Source of the DNA: Brasenia schreberi
Lineage: Eukaryota > Streptophyta > Magnoliopsida > Nymphaeales > Cabombaceae
Direction of reading: 5' to 3'
Assembly (NCBI GenBank): GCA_036023115.1
Contig: JAYKKT010000079.1
Coordinates: 14,995,501 to 15,059,500, forward strand
DNA: 64,000 bases
The notes beneath the pieces are model-generated. The model did no database searches, had not been told where the DNA came from, and saw only the letters and a program-made list of their open reading frames with translations. A program made the translations under genes and the position numbers. Every line of letters begins with the position of its first letter. Position 1 is the first letter of the stretch. Shown here piece after piece: positions 1 through 11,505 of this stretch.

Positions 1-174
1 AAGAGTATGCTTACCTTAGATGAGTGATAACAGTTTGTAGAGTTGCATCAAAATAAGAGAAATAGAAAACTTAATGAGATTTCAGAGTTGTTCTTCAAGA
101 GTACATTTTAGAAAACATAATAGAGTATGTTTACTATTCATTTGTATTATTAAAGATCACATGCTCTTTGATTA

Positions 175-1172
175 AAGGTTTGAGATTGGTTGATAATGGA
201 GAAAAGTCATCTATAGGTTATCTTTATGGCTATTAGGAGCAATTTTAATAGAAAAAAGAGTGATTATGTACACATCTAGAGGATTATTGATAATAAATGA
301 AACATACAGTTGCATCAACCTATTAATGCAACAACTTACTATCTAAATCTAGCGTTTAGGTATTTTGCAATCTTTAAAAGGGACGGTGAGGTTAATAGAG
401 ATATCATTGATTACAAAGATAGATTGATCCTTGATTAGAGTAGAGTTGATGAAGATCTATAATAATGCACTTCACTTAATGGGTTTGCCTGTAGCCATTC
501 ATAACCATACTAATATGCACCTAGGTAAATATATATGAATAATTTATCTTAATATTTAAGTTTTTAAAATCTTATATTTATAGTGAAATAGATCTTTATA
601 TTTGTCTTTTCTACTAGATGTTTGGTGGATTAGGTTTGAAAGTAATTGTCCAAACTTAAGAGATTTTGCAATAAGGGTTTTGAGTAATGACTTTAGTGTA
701 ACTAGTTAAAGGAATTCTGGTGTCTTTGAATATATCCATACAAAAGAGCACAAAAGATTGAAATATAAGTGACTCAATGACGTAGTTTTCATCTGTTGCA
801 ACATATGACTTTAATAGAGGTAATTAAGGAATACTTACTAATTAAGCATTCAATTCAATGTTTTAATTTATGAAGTTTGTATTCTTGAACTTTTTAGTTT
901 TAATTTTTATTTACTTATCATTCTTAAATGCAATTAAGAAAGTTAAACTCAAGTAGGTATGATAATCAATTTTATCCAATAAGTCTTGATAATTTTGCTA
1001 TCTTATAGGAGTGAAATATGGAAGATAATGAAGAAAATACACTCCTAATATAAGAAGACATTGAGTTGATCAATTTGAAATGATTGCAACAATATCAACT
1101 AGGGGACAATGATATTGATTTTACTATTGAAGGTGGTGATGATCTTGAACAAGGAGGAGAAGAAGATAGTTG
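175..1172 (+). pseudogene. hAT-family transposase, C-terminal part, decayed
   Basis: Conceptual translation with stops and frame changes gives the order of a plant hAT transposase C-terminal half. At about 175-230 it reads LVDNGEKSSIGYLYG, matching the family's LVDGEKPAMGYIYE-type block. About 255-415 gives an IIDNKWNIQLHQP-like block (the W codon is now a stop) followed by NATTYYLNLAFRYF. About 620-810 gives WWIRFESNCPNLRDFAIRVLSNDFS and then FEYIHTKEHKRLKYK and LNDVVFICCNI, which is the hAT dimerisation region. About 1018-1172 encodes an acidic tail (EDNEEN, then GGDDLEQGGEEDS) typical of the end of these proteins. The N-terminal BED zinc finger and first catalytic residues lie left of the window or are lost. 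Many stops make it inactive. I saw no clear terminal inverted repeat. Family placement rests on memory of the conserved blocks and is fairly firm. Confidence 0.8.
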
Positions 1173-1725
1173 ATGATCTTGATTACAATATGTAATTAGT
1201 AATTCTTCATTTTTTAATTATGAAAGTTGTAATTTTATTTTGTTACTTGACACTTGTTTAAAGTTTAAACTTTAATCATAAAGGTGTACTGCTTAAATGC
1301 TTATATATTGAAATTTGAATGGTGAATGATGAATATTTACTCAACTTTTGAATTATAAGAATTATTTAGAATCAGATTGGGTTTTTGTTTTTTATTTTTT
1401 ATTTTAAAACTATTTAAAAAAAAGTTATGATACAATACACCTATATCATAGACGAAAATGATGCATGATACAATATGATACAAACAACATTGTATGATGC
1501 TGATACAATTATGAGCAATACCTTGAACTATGTCACATACAGTATCCACATGATCTTCATGACATGTGGACTTGGTCACCTACAATGCATACACATATAT
1601 ATATATATAGAGAGAAGAGAGTTTTAATTTATTGTACATGCTTTTTCTATTATTCCATTAACAAATGCATAAATTACCCTAAAAAAATCTTAAGCATATA
1701 AAAGAGAGTATGTATATATATATAT

Positions 1726-1784
<59 letters not shown>

Positions 1785-3072
1785 CACGCATATACACACT
1801 CTCAAAAGCCATGAACTATGTCACATGGACTATTCAATTTAGAGGAATATGATCTCCGTGACATATGTAGACATGTGGTTGATACATTGTGACACATAAA
1901 TTTTAATTATGTATGCATATACTGTACCATTAGATCAAAATATAGTGTACATCAATGCATTTGATTGTCAAATTTCATCAATGGGAATATTCAAGTATTC
2001 TTTTGCATTTCATATTCTCTATATAAAAAGCGAGCTCATGTCATGAACAAATTCATGCCTTCCTGTTTGTACCTTTCTCACATGGCCCTTGAGGAGTGAG
2101 GGTCTTCCGCAAGTTGATCATGTGGAGATTAGAGTGGCCAAAAAGTGGACGCTAGTTAGTGTGCATGTGACACCACTTTGCATATGATCTGATGGTATCC
2201 AAATACAAGGGGATGTAAGATCAGTTATTTTTCCGAGGGCATGTGCCTCCAAATAGAAGTGTTGAGTAGTAGAGGTGACAATGTTGGCTCGACCCAACCT
2301 GATTCAAATGTAGCACGTAATTTCAAGTTTGATCGTGTTCCACGACTACCCAAATGTCTTTAACCGGCCATGAGGCATGTAGAGCATAACAAGTACTCAA
2401 CATATATATAAAGAGAGATCATGCACACACTCATTCATGATTGAATCTACTTAAACATTTTCACCATTTGATTGATATAATTACTAGTAATTTAAATTTA
2501 AAAAATATTTAATACATGTCCGTATAAAAGTATAATGATATTTTTTATTTTTTAAAATTCAAATCTCCACCTTCGATCACACCAATCAAGTGATAGAGGT
2601 CTTTGAGCATGGATGAGTATATGCACATACCAATTTCTCCCTCCCTCTCTCTCTACACACACAATACTTTTTTATCCTTGCAAGTCTCAACCATGTCTTC
2701 AAATTAGAATTTTTCTATACATATACGAGAGATATTGAAGTTTCAAAATTCTGACCATCTAAAGGTCACTTTTTAGTTATCATTGTTAGATTTTTGAATA
2801 ATTTGATTGTCATCAAAGATACTTTTATTTTTAAAAATATTGTTTGGGATTAAACTATATTATGAGGTGCATATGTGGCACCAAAATAAGGTTTGGATAT
2901 GGATTTGGATATAGGTATACTCATCTCCACCATGTCGAGGTGCCATCCCTAATGAGTGGTAAGGATGACAATGACATGGGTTGGGTTTGGATGGGTGACT
3001 GACCGAACACCATTTAGTTGGATTTGGTTGAAAAAAGTAGGCATGCTTTGACCATCTCTCTTCCCATCTATA
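1173..3072. other. AT-rich intergenic DNA, no gene seen
   Basis: No open frame here looks like a protein. It holds AT runs, a long GA microsatellite (listed separately), and short GGGTTTGG-type stretches near 2880-3030 that recall degenerate repeats but could not be classified. It ends at the left target site of the chromovirus. Confidence 0.5.
1729..1782. repeat. (GA)n microsatellite
   Basis: An almost perfect GA dinucleotide run of about 54 bases, preceded by a short TA run. It is likely length-polymorphic. Confidence 0.95.
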
Positions 3073-3415
3073 TGTCACACCCCAGCACTAGGTTGTGCAT
3101 AACTAGCAAGCCTTCATCAAAGATATAGTGGTTTAGCGGAAGCTTAAGACCGATGATTAAGAGCATTGATTAAGAGTAATAGTAAGAAAACTTAAGAGTA
3201 CATGAAAAAGTAAAGTAAGATTGTATTGATAGCAAAGAAAGGTGTGTGACCCGCAACATGCTTATAACTCATATGCTAGACTCTTATTAAGCACGAAAAC
3301 AAAGGTGCCCCCTGACTATGGCAGGACTCCGTCCTAATGTACTAGAGTTGTTAGGTGGTTCTCATGTAGGGGCCTGATATAACCATTAGTAAGGGTCCAT
3401 AGTTGAAGGGTCACA
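3073..3415 (-). repeat. 3' LTR of the chromovirus
   Basis: About 343 bp. It shares with 7136-7495 blocks such as GATTGTATTGATAGCAAA, TTATTAAGCACGAAAACAAA and the terminal GAAGGGTCACA. The two LTRs differ by many substitutions and small indels, so the insertion is old. Confidence 0.85.
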
Positions 3416-3499
3416 TTCTCCCCACATAAACGCTTGATATCTATGGCAAACCAGCTCATAAATGGTACTCTTACATCTACATCGGAAACTGGTGTATAG

Positions 3500-4270
3500 T
3501 GAGGTTCTTTTCCTATCTTGCATTGGCTTCATCATATCCTTTCCACTTGACCAGGTAGCGCATGATGTGTCCTCTTTTATCTTCTATATGGTTGAGGATG
3601 TGTTCCACTTCCTTAGTTTATAGAGTCTCTAATGACGTAGGTGCTCACATTGATTGGTTGTAGTATGCATATTTCATATTAAAATGATAAACCTTTAAGT
3701 TACTCATATGGAAGACATGATGCATACGGATATGGTATGGAATATCTAGTTTATATGCCTAGTTTTTCACCCTTTTAGTTATAGTATAAGGACTATCGTA
3801 CTTAGATATAAGCCCCACATGTTGTTAGCACAAGATTTACATTTGCTTAGGGTACAACTTCACAAGAACTTGGTCATCGATCCCAAACTCAACAATATGT
3901 CTCTTCATGTTTGCCCATTTATTCATACGATTCATTGCCTTCACAAGGAGAGCATGAGTAATATCATGTTGAATATGTACATCGGTGTAAAAGGTATGTG
4001 CCACATCGCATGCTTAGTAGTTAGGTGTTTTTGAGCATGAAAATAACTTGTAGTAATATTGTTTGTCTTCACAATGAACGACATTCCAAGGAGGTAGTGG
4101 TGCTACAGATTAAGGTAATGCACTACATTTATCATTTCTTTGTCGTGCACAAGATATCTTCGCTTTGTATCTTTCAACTTACGACTGTCAAAGGTGATGG
4201 GGTGCTCCTCCTATATAAGCACTCCATCCATGGCGTAATCCAAGGCGTCTATGTGTACTTCAAATGTTTT
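3500..4270 (-). pseudogene. RNase H / integrase C-terminus / chromodomain relic
   Basis: Read leftwards on the minus strand: a GYAMDGVL-like RNase H block near 4060-4260; a VEFGIDDQVLVKL block at about 3870-3900, the integrase C-terminal motif; HHVFHMSNLKVYH near 3690-3745; and EVEHILNH...IMRYLVKWKGYDEANA near 3510-3620, a typical chromodomain. The VFHVSNLKPYH block followed by EVE-IL...YLVKWKG is the chromovirus signature. The integrase zinc finger and DDE core are absent, so this is a deletion derivative. Stops interrupt every block. Confidence 0.8.
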
Positions 4271-4349
4271 TGTATAATCAACAACCTTAGAACTAACTCT
4301 GGCATGAAAACTATCTTTAATTGACCAAACACATACTGACAACTCTCAT

Positions 4350-5305
4350 TCTAATCCCAATATTGACTCTTCTTCAATAGGGTTGTGAAATGTGATACTA
4401 TAGCAATATAACCCTCAATGAAACATCTGTAGTAGTTTGTAAATCTAAGGAATGATATAAATTCTATTAGATTCATTGGAGGTTCCTACTCTTCAATTTC
4501 TTTAATCCTTTTCGCGTTCATCCAAAGTTTCTCATTATCAATAACATGTCTTAAGAAATCAATCTCTAGTTTGTCAAATAAGCATTTCTTTCACTTGGAG
4601 TATAACTCATTATCACGCAAAACCTTGAACACATTACGTAGGTGGTGAATGTATTGTGGCATAGAGGCATTGTATACTATGATATCGTCTATGAATTGAT
4701 TCAAGTACAGATAAAAAATCTTGTTCATCAGGGTCGAGAAGATCGAAGGAGTATTTGTCAAGCCAAATGAAATGACTAAAAACTCGTATTCACCATATCA
4801 CATGATGTATATCGTTTTTGCCTCATATCTATCTGCAATGCACACTTATCAATAACTTGATCGAAGATCCAACTTTGAAAATACTTGTGCCTGTCTCAAT
4901 TGATCAAACAAGTATGTTATAAGAGGTAACATATACTTATTCTTAACCATCACTTCGTTAAGGGCTTGATAGTCTACCCAAAGTCTCTTTGATCCATCAT
5001 TTTTAGAATGAAATAATACCAATGCTCTAAAAGAAGCTTTGGAGGATTGAATAATCCTTTAAACCAACATACCATCCAATTGTTTCCTTATCTTTTTCAA
5101 TTATGAATGGGCCATGTGATATAAAACCACAACGAGTAGTTTTACACCCAACACGAACTCTATCTCATGATCTACCTCTCGTCGAGAGGTAGTTTCCATG
5201 GGAGTTCCTTGGACATCTACAAGCTCTTCCAGTACAACATCAATCTCAAGGAGAGCTGCCTCGTCAGGCGCCTCTTGTTCCATTTCTCGTAAAATCACCA
5301 AGAAT
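4350..5305 (-). pseudogene. Ty3/gypsy reverse transcriptase relic
   Basis: The minus strand starts near 5305 with the pre-RT segment (VLEELVDVQGTP, then RREVDHEIEFVLGVK), as in the plant gypsy RREVDHEIEL-PGAKP block. It continues with RKQLDGMLV..., [18 protein letters not shown] (RT motif LRxCIDYRALN) and [15 protein letters not shown], then [12 protein letters not shown]. The leading 66-codon piece at 5101-5301 is open; after it, stops and frame changes are frequent. The enzyme would copy element RNA into DNA; this copy cannot. Confidence 0.8.
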
Positions 5306-5467
5306 ATTTTTTTACTTGTTTTAAGCCCTTTTTAAGTTATAGGGTTGAGTACACTCACATTTATTCATCACCAATGGACTTGAATTAAATGATGGAAGAG
5401 GACAAACTATCTAGGATACCCATAGTGTTGTAGTGGGGTGAAGTTTTCATTTAATTTCACGCATGAA

Positions 5468-5734
5468 TTATAGTCCTAAAAGGACTTTGTAATCATCCAT
5501 GATACTCACGGTGAAGTTGGTGACACCTGTCCAACTTCCTATCTTGATTAATACGTTGATTGCTTCACACTCAATGGGCTTAGCTTCAGAATTCAAAGCT
5601 TTCATCCGATAAACCATTTGCACTACTTGCAACCCTAAATATCTTGTCTCTTTAGGGTGTATGAAATTGTGCAATGTATCGCAGTTCGCAAGGGTCCTAG
5701 CAATTTTCTTGTTCAACATTACATCTAGACACAT
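5468..5734 (-). pseudogene. Ty3/gypsy aspartic protease relic
   Basis: An open 88-codon piece with the retropepsin-like pattern of plant gypsy elements. It has CDTLHNFIHPKETRYLGL where the family has a DTG/DSGATHNFIS block, then RMKALNSEAKPIECEA, and ends with FTVSIMDDYKVLLGL. The catalytic Asp-Thr is present but the glycine of the triad is replaced by leucine, so the protease would be inactive even if expressed. It lies between the zinc knuckle and RT relics, as expected. Confidence 0.8.
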
Positions 5735-5771
5735 TTATCCCTTATGCATCGTGGATGAGGAGTCTTGACCG

Positions 5772-6740
5772 TCAAACCCAATAATGTTCAACAGTCACTC
5801 CCACCCGTGGTTCTTCCATTAGGTGCTCTATCCTTTGCACAATATTGTTAGCACAGACAAAATAGTGAGGTCCTCCATAATACCAACATTCTTTCTTCAA
5901 GGTCCCTTTTTCTTTATCCACTTTCTTTTGCTTACTGTTCTTATCTTTGTCATTATGGTTGGTCGAAGACCCAGCCGAGCCATCACCTTGTTTGCCTCGA
6001 TGATCTTCCAACTTATCCTCCTTTTTCTTATCATGATCCTTCTTAGTGGATGATTTCTTGCCATCATCTCTTCAACGATTATCAATAAGTCATTTTGTCA
6101 TCATGATAACTTTTAAGAGGGTCCTTTCATACGATTCAACTCTTGTTATGCCCAAAGTTGCAATCCATTGAGAAATTTAAATAGTCTATCTTTCAGTACT
6201 TAACATCAATGTCTAATATGCTATCAATATGGAGGGATATGCTATTGATGATCTATCTTTCTTGCCACCATCTCATTAAGCTTTCTTTTTGTAATATACT
6301 TAATGTTGTGCAAGAGGAAATGACCCAAATACCCTATTTGAATTCATTCCAAATACAAAATGATAGTGTCCTTTTACAATGTCATCCAACATATGGTGCC
6401 ACCACAATATGGCGTCTCTTCTAGGAATATCGCAACTGCAAGTACAATTCCATATGATAAATAAAGGTTTCTAGCACCTGTGTATCATGATCATTAGCAA
6501 AGGCCTTAGGTTTGTGAACCTTGATGTGTTGGGATCGCTCCACTCTCCCACCATTCCTATGGCTACTGCCATTAGCCAACCGTCTCTTCACTCCCTTTAG
6601 TCGAGTCAACATCTCAGCTTGAGAGTCCTGAAAAGTTTCTCTATAGGGTACCACATCATATTTTTCCTCAAGTTTCAACGTACGGGTTAGCGATGTAGTT
6701 TTTGTCTAATAGAGATGCTTGTCCATGCGTTCAAAGTGTT
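5772..6740 (-). pseudogene. Ty3/gypsy gag relic with zinc knuckle
   Basis: Two open pieces. The first (6421-6678) carries a gag capsid-like block: KVHKPKAFANDHDTQVLETFIYHMELYL, comparable to the plant gag motif PKPF-G-RDA-EVE-FL--ME-Y. The second (5772-6011) is lysine-rich and includes KKECWYYGGPHYFVCAN, a damaged CCHC zinc knuckle in which the second Cys is Tyr. The middle is broken by stops. Gag would package element RNA. Confidence 0.7.
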
Positions 6741-7116
6741 GAATAGTGAGTTTGTGGTTGTTCTCACAAATTTTCACGTGCTCGTTTAGGTCTTGCATAT
6801 TAGAATGGATTTCTCCCGTTAACTGATTGAAACCTTTTGTAGCATGTGTAACAACAACATCCAAGGAAAATACTCACTTTTAGAGCCTAATAAGCCGCAC
6901 ATCAACAACAGGCAGAATTCTTGACATAATCTCAACAAGGTCGACACTGGTATGACCTTGGACTTCTCCTTTCTATAACGAATAGAGTCACTAGCCATTT
7001 GAGTATTAATGGTCATGGTGTTAATGTAAGCAAAGTTGACAGAGGGTGAGTTACCTTTATTGCTATCAATACAAAGGGGTATGTTACGTACCCACTCGTT
7101 AATACTCTGAGTCAAA

Positions 7117-7132
7117 CCGACTCTGATACAAA
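7117..7132 (-). other. Primer-binding site, initiator tRNA-Met type
   Basis: On the minus strand, three bases inside the 5' LTR end, the sequence reads TTGTATCAGAGTCGG. This resembles TGGTATCAGAGC, the complement of the tRNA-iMet 3' end used by many plant LTR elements. It supports both the LTR boundary and the minus orientation. Confidence 0.75.
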
Positions 7133-7135
7133 AGT

Positions 7136-7495
7136 TGTTACACCCTAGTGTTGTAATCACCTAATGACTCGAAACTCGTGACTGGTGGTAGGTTGCGTAT
7201 ATCCTAACAAGTCTTCACTAAGGATACAATAGTTCAACGAACTTAAGATTGATGATTGGGAGGGTTGAATGAGAGTAATAGGAAGGGAACTTGGTGGTAA
7301 ATAATAAAGCAAAGATTGTATTGATAGCAAAAAATATGCATAACCCGTGATATGTTTATAACTTATACGTGAAATTCTTATTAAGCACGAAAACAAAAGG
7401 TGCTCTTGTCTAAATGCATTAGAGTTACTAGGTGGTTTTTACGTAGGAGCCTGATTACACAACCATCAATAAGGGCCCACGGTCGAAGGGTCACA
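7136..7495 (-). repeat. 5' LTR of the chromovirus
   Basis: About 360 bp, TGTTACACCC...GGGTCACA on the plus strand. It pairs with the LTR at 3073-3415. An AT tetranucleotide (TATA) follows at 7496-7499, matching 3069-3072. Confidence 0.85.
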
Positions 7496-8324
7496 TATAG
7501 TTGATGTAGTAAGAGCACTAATTACATACGCAACCCAATCAGTTTCAAGAATTCAATGTTTGCCTCCTAACCCAAAATCAAAACTAAACTCGAAAACAAT
7601 ATTGAAATATAAAATAAAACCTATGATATTGAGTTTGGTGCTAGCTTCAAATTTCATCACCTCAACCCGCAATAAATTATGAAGATAACCTGTTAGACAC
7701 TTGAAGGTTAGTCCCGATGATCGTAAGCACATACAACTAGGGGTGGCATGTTCAGGGAGGACACATATAACCGACGTGAAGAAGTTCGGGTTGGTGCCAC
7801 GAAAGAATTGGGTTGTGTTTGGGTTGACATGTTTATGACATCAACATCATGATGAAAACTTGGGAGGAGCACAACCACAAAAGTACGTATTTGCCTCCAC
7901 CCAGTGACTTGAAAAAAGGATGGTTTGTGGGTTGACCTGTTCTCGATGATCATAGAAAAATATAAAGCACGAACTTGACCCAGTACATGAAAATGCTGGT
8001 GATCCCAGGAATGAAATCAAAGCATGACACGAACACGGCCCAAAAGTTCATGTTGGTGTTACTCAAAAGTGACATGAAAAACCTGATCGTGTCCGGATCT
8101 ATCTGCTTTCCACACAAACACAAAGTGACACTAACCCGGAGCATGAAATTGCAACGAGTAGATCAAATAAAGGAAACCTTTAAACGATGTTTCCAAGTTA
8201 AAAGAATCTGGTCGGAGGACAAAGAGTACGAAGAGAGATTTTGTTGGGTCCTACACTATCTGCATCTTGTCTATCCAAATGCAAGTGATATTGTAAGGCA
8301 ACTGATGTGAAATGAAGTCGGAAT

Positions 8325-8325
8325 T

Positions 8326-8373
<48 letters not shown>

Positions 8374-8383
8374 CACACACACA
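8325..8383. repeat. (CT)n-(CA)n compound microsatellite
   Basis: A nearly unbroken CT run followed directly by a short CA run. Confidence 0.95.
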
Positions 8384-9493
8384 TCATAAAAGCTCGACAA
8401 ATTGGGTTTGATGGTATCAAAGTCATGCACTTAGAGCCAATCAACACCTTCCTTGACCATAACCAAGTATTTTCCACACTAAGTCGGGTCAGCTAGAGGG
8501 TTCTAGAAGACGACTACCACCTCTCCTGGTATTATTCTTGCATTAACACACTTAACTTCTTAGTTTTAATGAGATCCATTGGATTTTCTTGGAGGATCAC
8601 GCCCTTAACAAGATTTCCAGCCAACACCCAACAAGGAAAAAAAAGAGTACTGGCTCAAAATATTCTTGTAATAGGTACAAGGTCAATACAATTGTTAACA
8701 TCCCTTGGCAGTTGGCTCCATCATTCAAAGAATGCTGTCTAAAAGCAGCCTTTTAATGTGAGGGCAAGCCATGCCATTCGGTGCGTCCATTTCCGAGTCT
8801 GACATCTCTGATACCCCCATGTGCGGTGCCTTAGAACATAGCCCCCCCATTAAGGCCTTAGGAATTAAGAGGACCTTACATTGCTAGACATGGAGAGTGG
8901 CTGCAGGGGTCCCGGATCAAGTTATTGGAACTGGGGCCGAACCCCTGAGTTTGTTTGTGCATGCGTGCTGGTGCATCAAGATGCTAGTATGCTCTCAAGT
9001 ATTTTCTCAATAGATTTCTATTTTATTTTGATTATTTTTTCGTTTTATATGTTTCCTTTTTGTGAGAGCCATTCTTATGTGCATGGACCTAATAATGAAA
9101 TGGAAGGTCCTACCTATCAAAATATTATTTGTTATAGCTCTCAATACAAGCTGAGCAGCCCTGGCACCAGCCCTCGACAGGGTCACATCTTACAGGGCGA
9201 AGGAAATATATTTTCAAGAAAATTATACCTGGACTTTTGGTGCGCATGATTTCAGGTTCCATTGTGCATCAAAGGTGGAACATTTTGGGTCAAGAACATT
9301 AGCACCAAGGGAAGAGATGGACCACAGGAAGTGAACCCATGAGTTTCGGAAAAAACTCAAGCACCTCCTTCTCTCTCATGTTACAACTTTACTTTACACA
9401 AAAAACCCAAGCATCAATTCTATATGGGAGTTAGTCTTTCCTTATGTGGGCACTTTGACATAATGCCTGATCTTAGTCAACTACCGCATCAAC

Positions 9494-9735
9494 CTATTAT
9501 ATTATTATATATTATGATTAATATAAAAATGTTATATATATACATTAGTATTAATATTATAAGTAGTTAATAGATATTAATTAATATAACATTGTATAGT
9601 ATTATAATATTATAATTACTATTAATTAATATACATTACTCAATATTGATCTTATATACTTAATTATATACTAACAGTTTCAAATTGACCGTATAATATG
9701 ATTATATAAATAATATATAATATTTTAGTATAAAC
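9494..9735. repeat. AT-rich low-complexity tract
   Basis: About 240 bases made almost entirely of A and T in irregular TATTA/TTAATATA words, with no clear repeat period. It could be unpaired-prone DNA or a matrix-attachment-like tract, but nothing shows function. Confidence 0.7.
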
Positions 9736-11098
9736 TAATGTGACCAATGATGTGATTCCAAGTAGGCACCACATAAGTAAAAGCTAATACCATTATGTTA
9801 GAAGTCCCACTGTGATTGATGAAAACCTTAAGTATCCGTTTCATTACGAGAAAAGTTGAGATCCTAAAGTATCAAAATAAAAAACCACATAATACTTTTC
9901 TAAAAAATTTCCTTAGGAATCAAACTCGTCATTTATGAATGGGCATGGGAGAGCCCTACCGGCGAAAGCCCTTCTACAAATACGAACTCATATTTTCTAA
10001 CCCCTAGTTTCAAGGTCAGCTCAATCCCACAGGACTGTCCCATCTTGACGGCTCTATCAAGTTTGATGCACCGCAAGACTTGATTTTACGTGGATTTAGA
10101 TCTAATACCCCCTAGGAGGATGTCCAATGTGCTCTACCTGGATCAGACGGCAGATCTACAATGATTTTCAGATCACAATCTGAATTATATCCTAATGAAC
10201 CAAACCTAAGAAAAGATGGCTGATCATCTTTCTCGAATGTTGTACACGAAAAAAGAAGTTGGCTTAAACATGAGAGTGCATTAATTGAAATGAAGTGGAA
10301 AATACAACGGTTTCATGTTTTAAAAGTAGAGGATGGTTAAGGCAGGATACCTTCAGTAACTTAATCCAAATCGTCACCAAAGCTTAATGGATCTTAGGTC
10401 AACGATTCAGCAAGTTATCCAAATGGAGAGTTCGCAACCAAAGCGAATCTCCAGCTTTTTTGAGTCTTTAATTTTGTAACCCCAGCTTTTAGAAAAAATT
10501 ATAATGATAAATGAACAGATCTCTCTTTTTAATCCTAGAAATATAGGAAAGCGAATATCTTACCAAGTGCTTAGGTTTTAACAAGCACATATTGGTAGAA
10601 GGGAAACATGTCATATCATATGGTTACTGCTACATCATCCATGTGCACATATCAATGGATGTCAGTGCGTATCACCATGGTGCCCATTTTTCTATTTTTT
10701 GTCCATTAAACCAAAGAAAGCACAACAGAGGTCTGCTTGTCAGGCTAATGTGGAGAGAATCCCGCAATCTGTTTGCCGACACCGACGTTGAGGTCTGTAA
10801 TACAATTTAGTTTTTCTCATGTCAGTACTGATGATCACTAACTTCATTAAGTACTTCCAATGAGCACTTGATCTCTACAACACTTACCCCAAAATCATAA
10901 GAATTCCTACCAATACATAATAAATTGAGATGGTTCTGTTTAGGTGAGTGAACATGGTTTTGGCAAAAGATCTAGAAGATTCATCATGTCTAAAATTACT
11001 TTTCTACTCAATACTGAAGCTGGCTGAACTAAAATATAACCAGATACAGTCAACAACCCGATTCAAATGATGGGCATCATACTTCTAGACTGATGTAG

Positions 11099-11103
11099 AC
11101 AAT
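11099..11103. other. Left target-site duplication of copia A (ACAAT)
   Basis: ACAAT directly precedes the LTR end TGACGG. The same five bases follow the other LTR at 16885-16889, so both outer ends of the element are fixed. Confidence 0.9.
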
Positions 11104-11261
11104 TGACGGACAGAGCTCACCTTTCTTGTGAAGGTTGCCGGAGGTTTTAGGTGCTCTGCGTGAGCACAGTGGTGATGGTGATGACTCGAGGTTTCCTCAC
11201 AAGGGCTTGCTCAGATGATTGTATGTATTCTTGTATTTTTCCACACCTGAAATCTGTATAT

Positions 11262-11283
11262 GGCTGCCTTTTTATAGGCAGCC
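11262..11283 (-). promoter_or_regulatory. TATA box inside a perfect hairpin, 3' LTR of copia A
   Basis: Plus-strand arms GGCTGCCT (11262-11269) and AGGCAGCC (11276-11283) are exact inverted repeats around a 6-base loop; on the minus strand the element reads CTATAAAAAGG. The same hairpin is unchanged in the 5' LTR at 16702-16723. Its position, with U3 motifs upstream on the minus strand, fits the LTR core promoter. Confidence 0.75.
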
Positions 11284-11337
11284 ACTCTCCCAATCGTCTG
11301 GCTTAATCCACCTATGGCTTCCCTCGTCTGGGAGCTG

Positions 11338-11395
11338 TAACGGATGGCCGTTACTGGATTTTCCGGTAACGGATGACCATTATCGGATTTTCCGG
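11338..11395. repeat. 29-bp tandem duplication in LTR U3
   Basis: Two adjacent 29-bp units, each beginning TAACGGATG and ending GATTTTCCGG. The second differs at a few bases. The 5' LTR has one diverged unit, so this duplication arose in the 3' LTR or was lost from the other. Confidence 0.85.
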
Positions 11396-11431
11396 TAACG
11401 ACTGTCCGTTACTCTATCCAGCCTTTCCTCA

Positions 11432-11464
11432 GGTAACGGCTGGATGGCCAGTCCAGCCGTTACC
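11432..11464. promoter_or_regulatory. 13-bp inverted repeat with MYB-like core in LTR U3
   Basis: Arms GGTAACGGCTGGA (11432-11444) and TCCAGCCGTTACC (11452-11464) are perfect reverse complements around the 7-base loop TGGCCAG. Each arm holds TAACGG/CCGTTA, which fits the plant MYB recognition core. Diverged versions recur in the LTRs of copies B, C and D. Confidence 0.7.
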
Positions 11465-11495
11465 GGAGCCGAGAATAGCCATATTCATTGTAACA

Positions 11496-11505
11496 TCTCC
11501 CACTT
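11496..11505 (-). other. Polypurine tract of copia A
   Basis: On the minus strand AAGTGGGAGA directly precedes the LTR start TGTTAC. Copies C and D have the matching AAGTGAGAGA at the same place. It primes plus-strand DNA synthesis. Confidence 0.85.

Larger units (their letters stand above)
3073..7495 (-). mobile_element. Ty3/gypsy chromovirus, decayed, with both LTRs
   Basis: Two related LTRs (3073-3415 and 7136-7495) start TGT(C/T)ACACCC and end GGGTCACA on the plus strand. Between them, read on the minus strand, lie relics of gag, zinc knuckle, protease, reverse transcriptase, RNase H, the integrase C-terminal region and a chromodomain, in the order expected for a chromovirus. A TATA tetranucleotide flanks both ends (3069-3072 and 7496-7499) and is a probable remnant of the target duplication. 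At 4.4 kb it is shorter than intact chromoviruses. The missing part is mainly the integrase catalytic core, since RNase H-like sequence near 4060-4270 is followed within about 200 bases by the integrase C-terminal region. All coding parts carry many stops. Confidence 0.85.
7496..11098. other. Intergenic DNA, no gene recognised
   Basis: About 3.6 kb with no convincing gene. Frames of 60-122 codons (7975-8310, 8881-9249) have no recognisable motif and no supporting splice sites. It contains a CT/CA microsatellite and an AT-only stretch (both listed). It ends at the target site of copia copy A. Confidence 0.5.
11104..11495 (-). repeat. 3' LTR of copia A
   Basis: 392 bp. The plus strand starts TGACGG and ends TTGTAACA, so the minus-strand LTR runs TGTTACAA...CCGTCA. 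It carries a TATA box in a hairpin (11262-11283), six TAACGG/CCGTTA motifs, and a 29-bp tandem duplication (11338-11366 and 11367-11395) that the 5' LTR has only once. The LTR supplies promoter and polyadenylation signals. Confidence 0.9.

Noticed and set aside
8881..9249. 122-codon plus-strand frame
   Set aside because: No recognisable motif, no splice support, mixed composition; likely chance.
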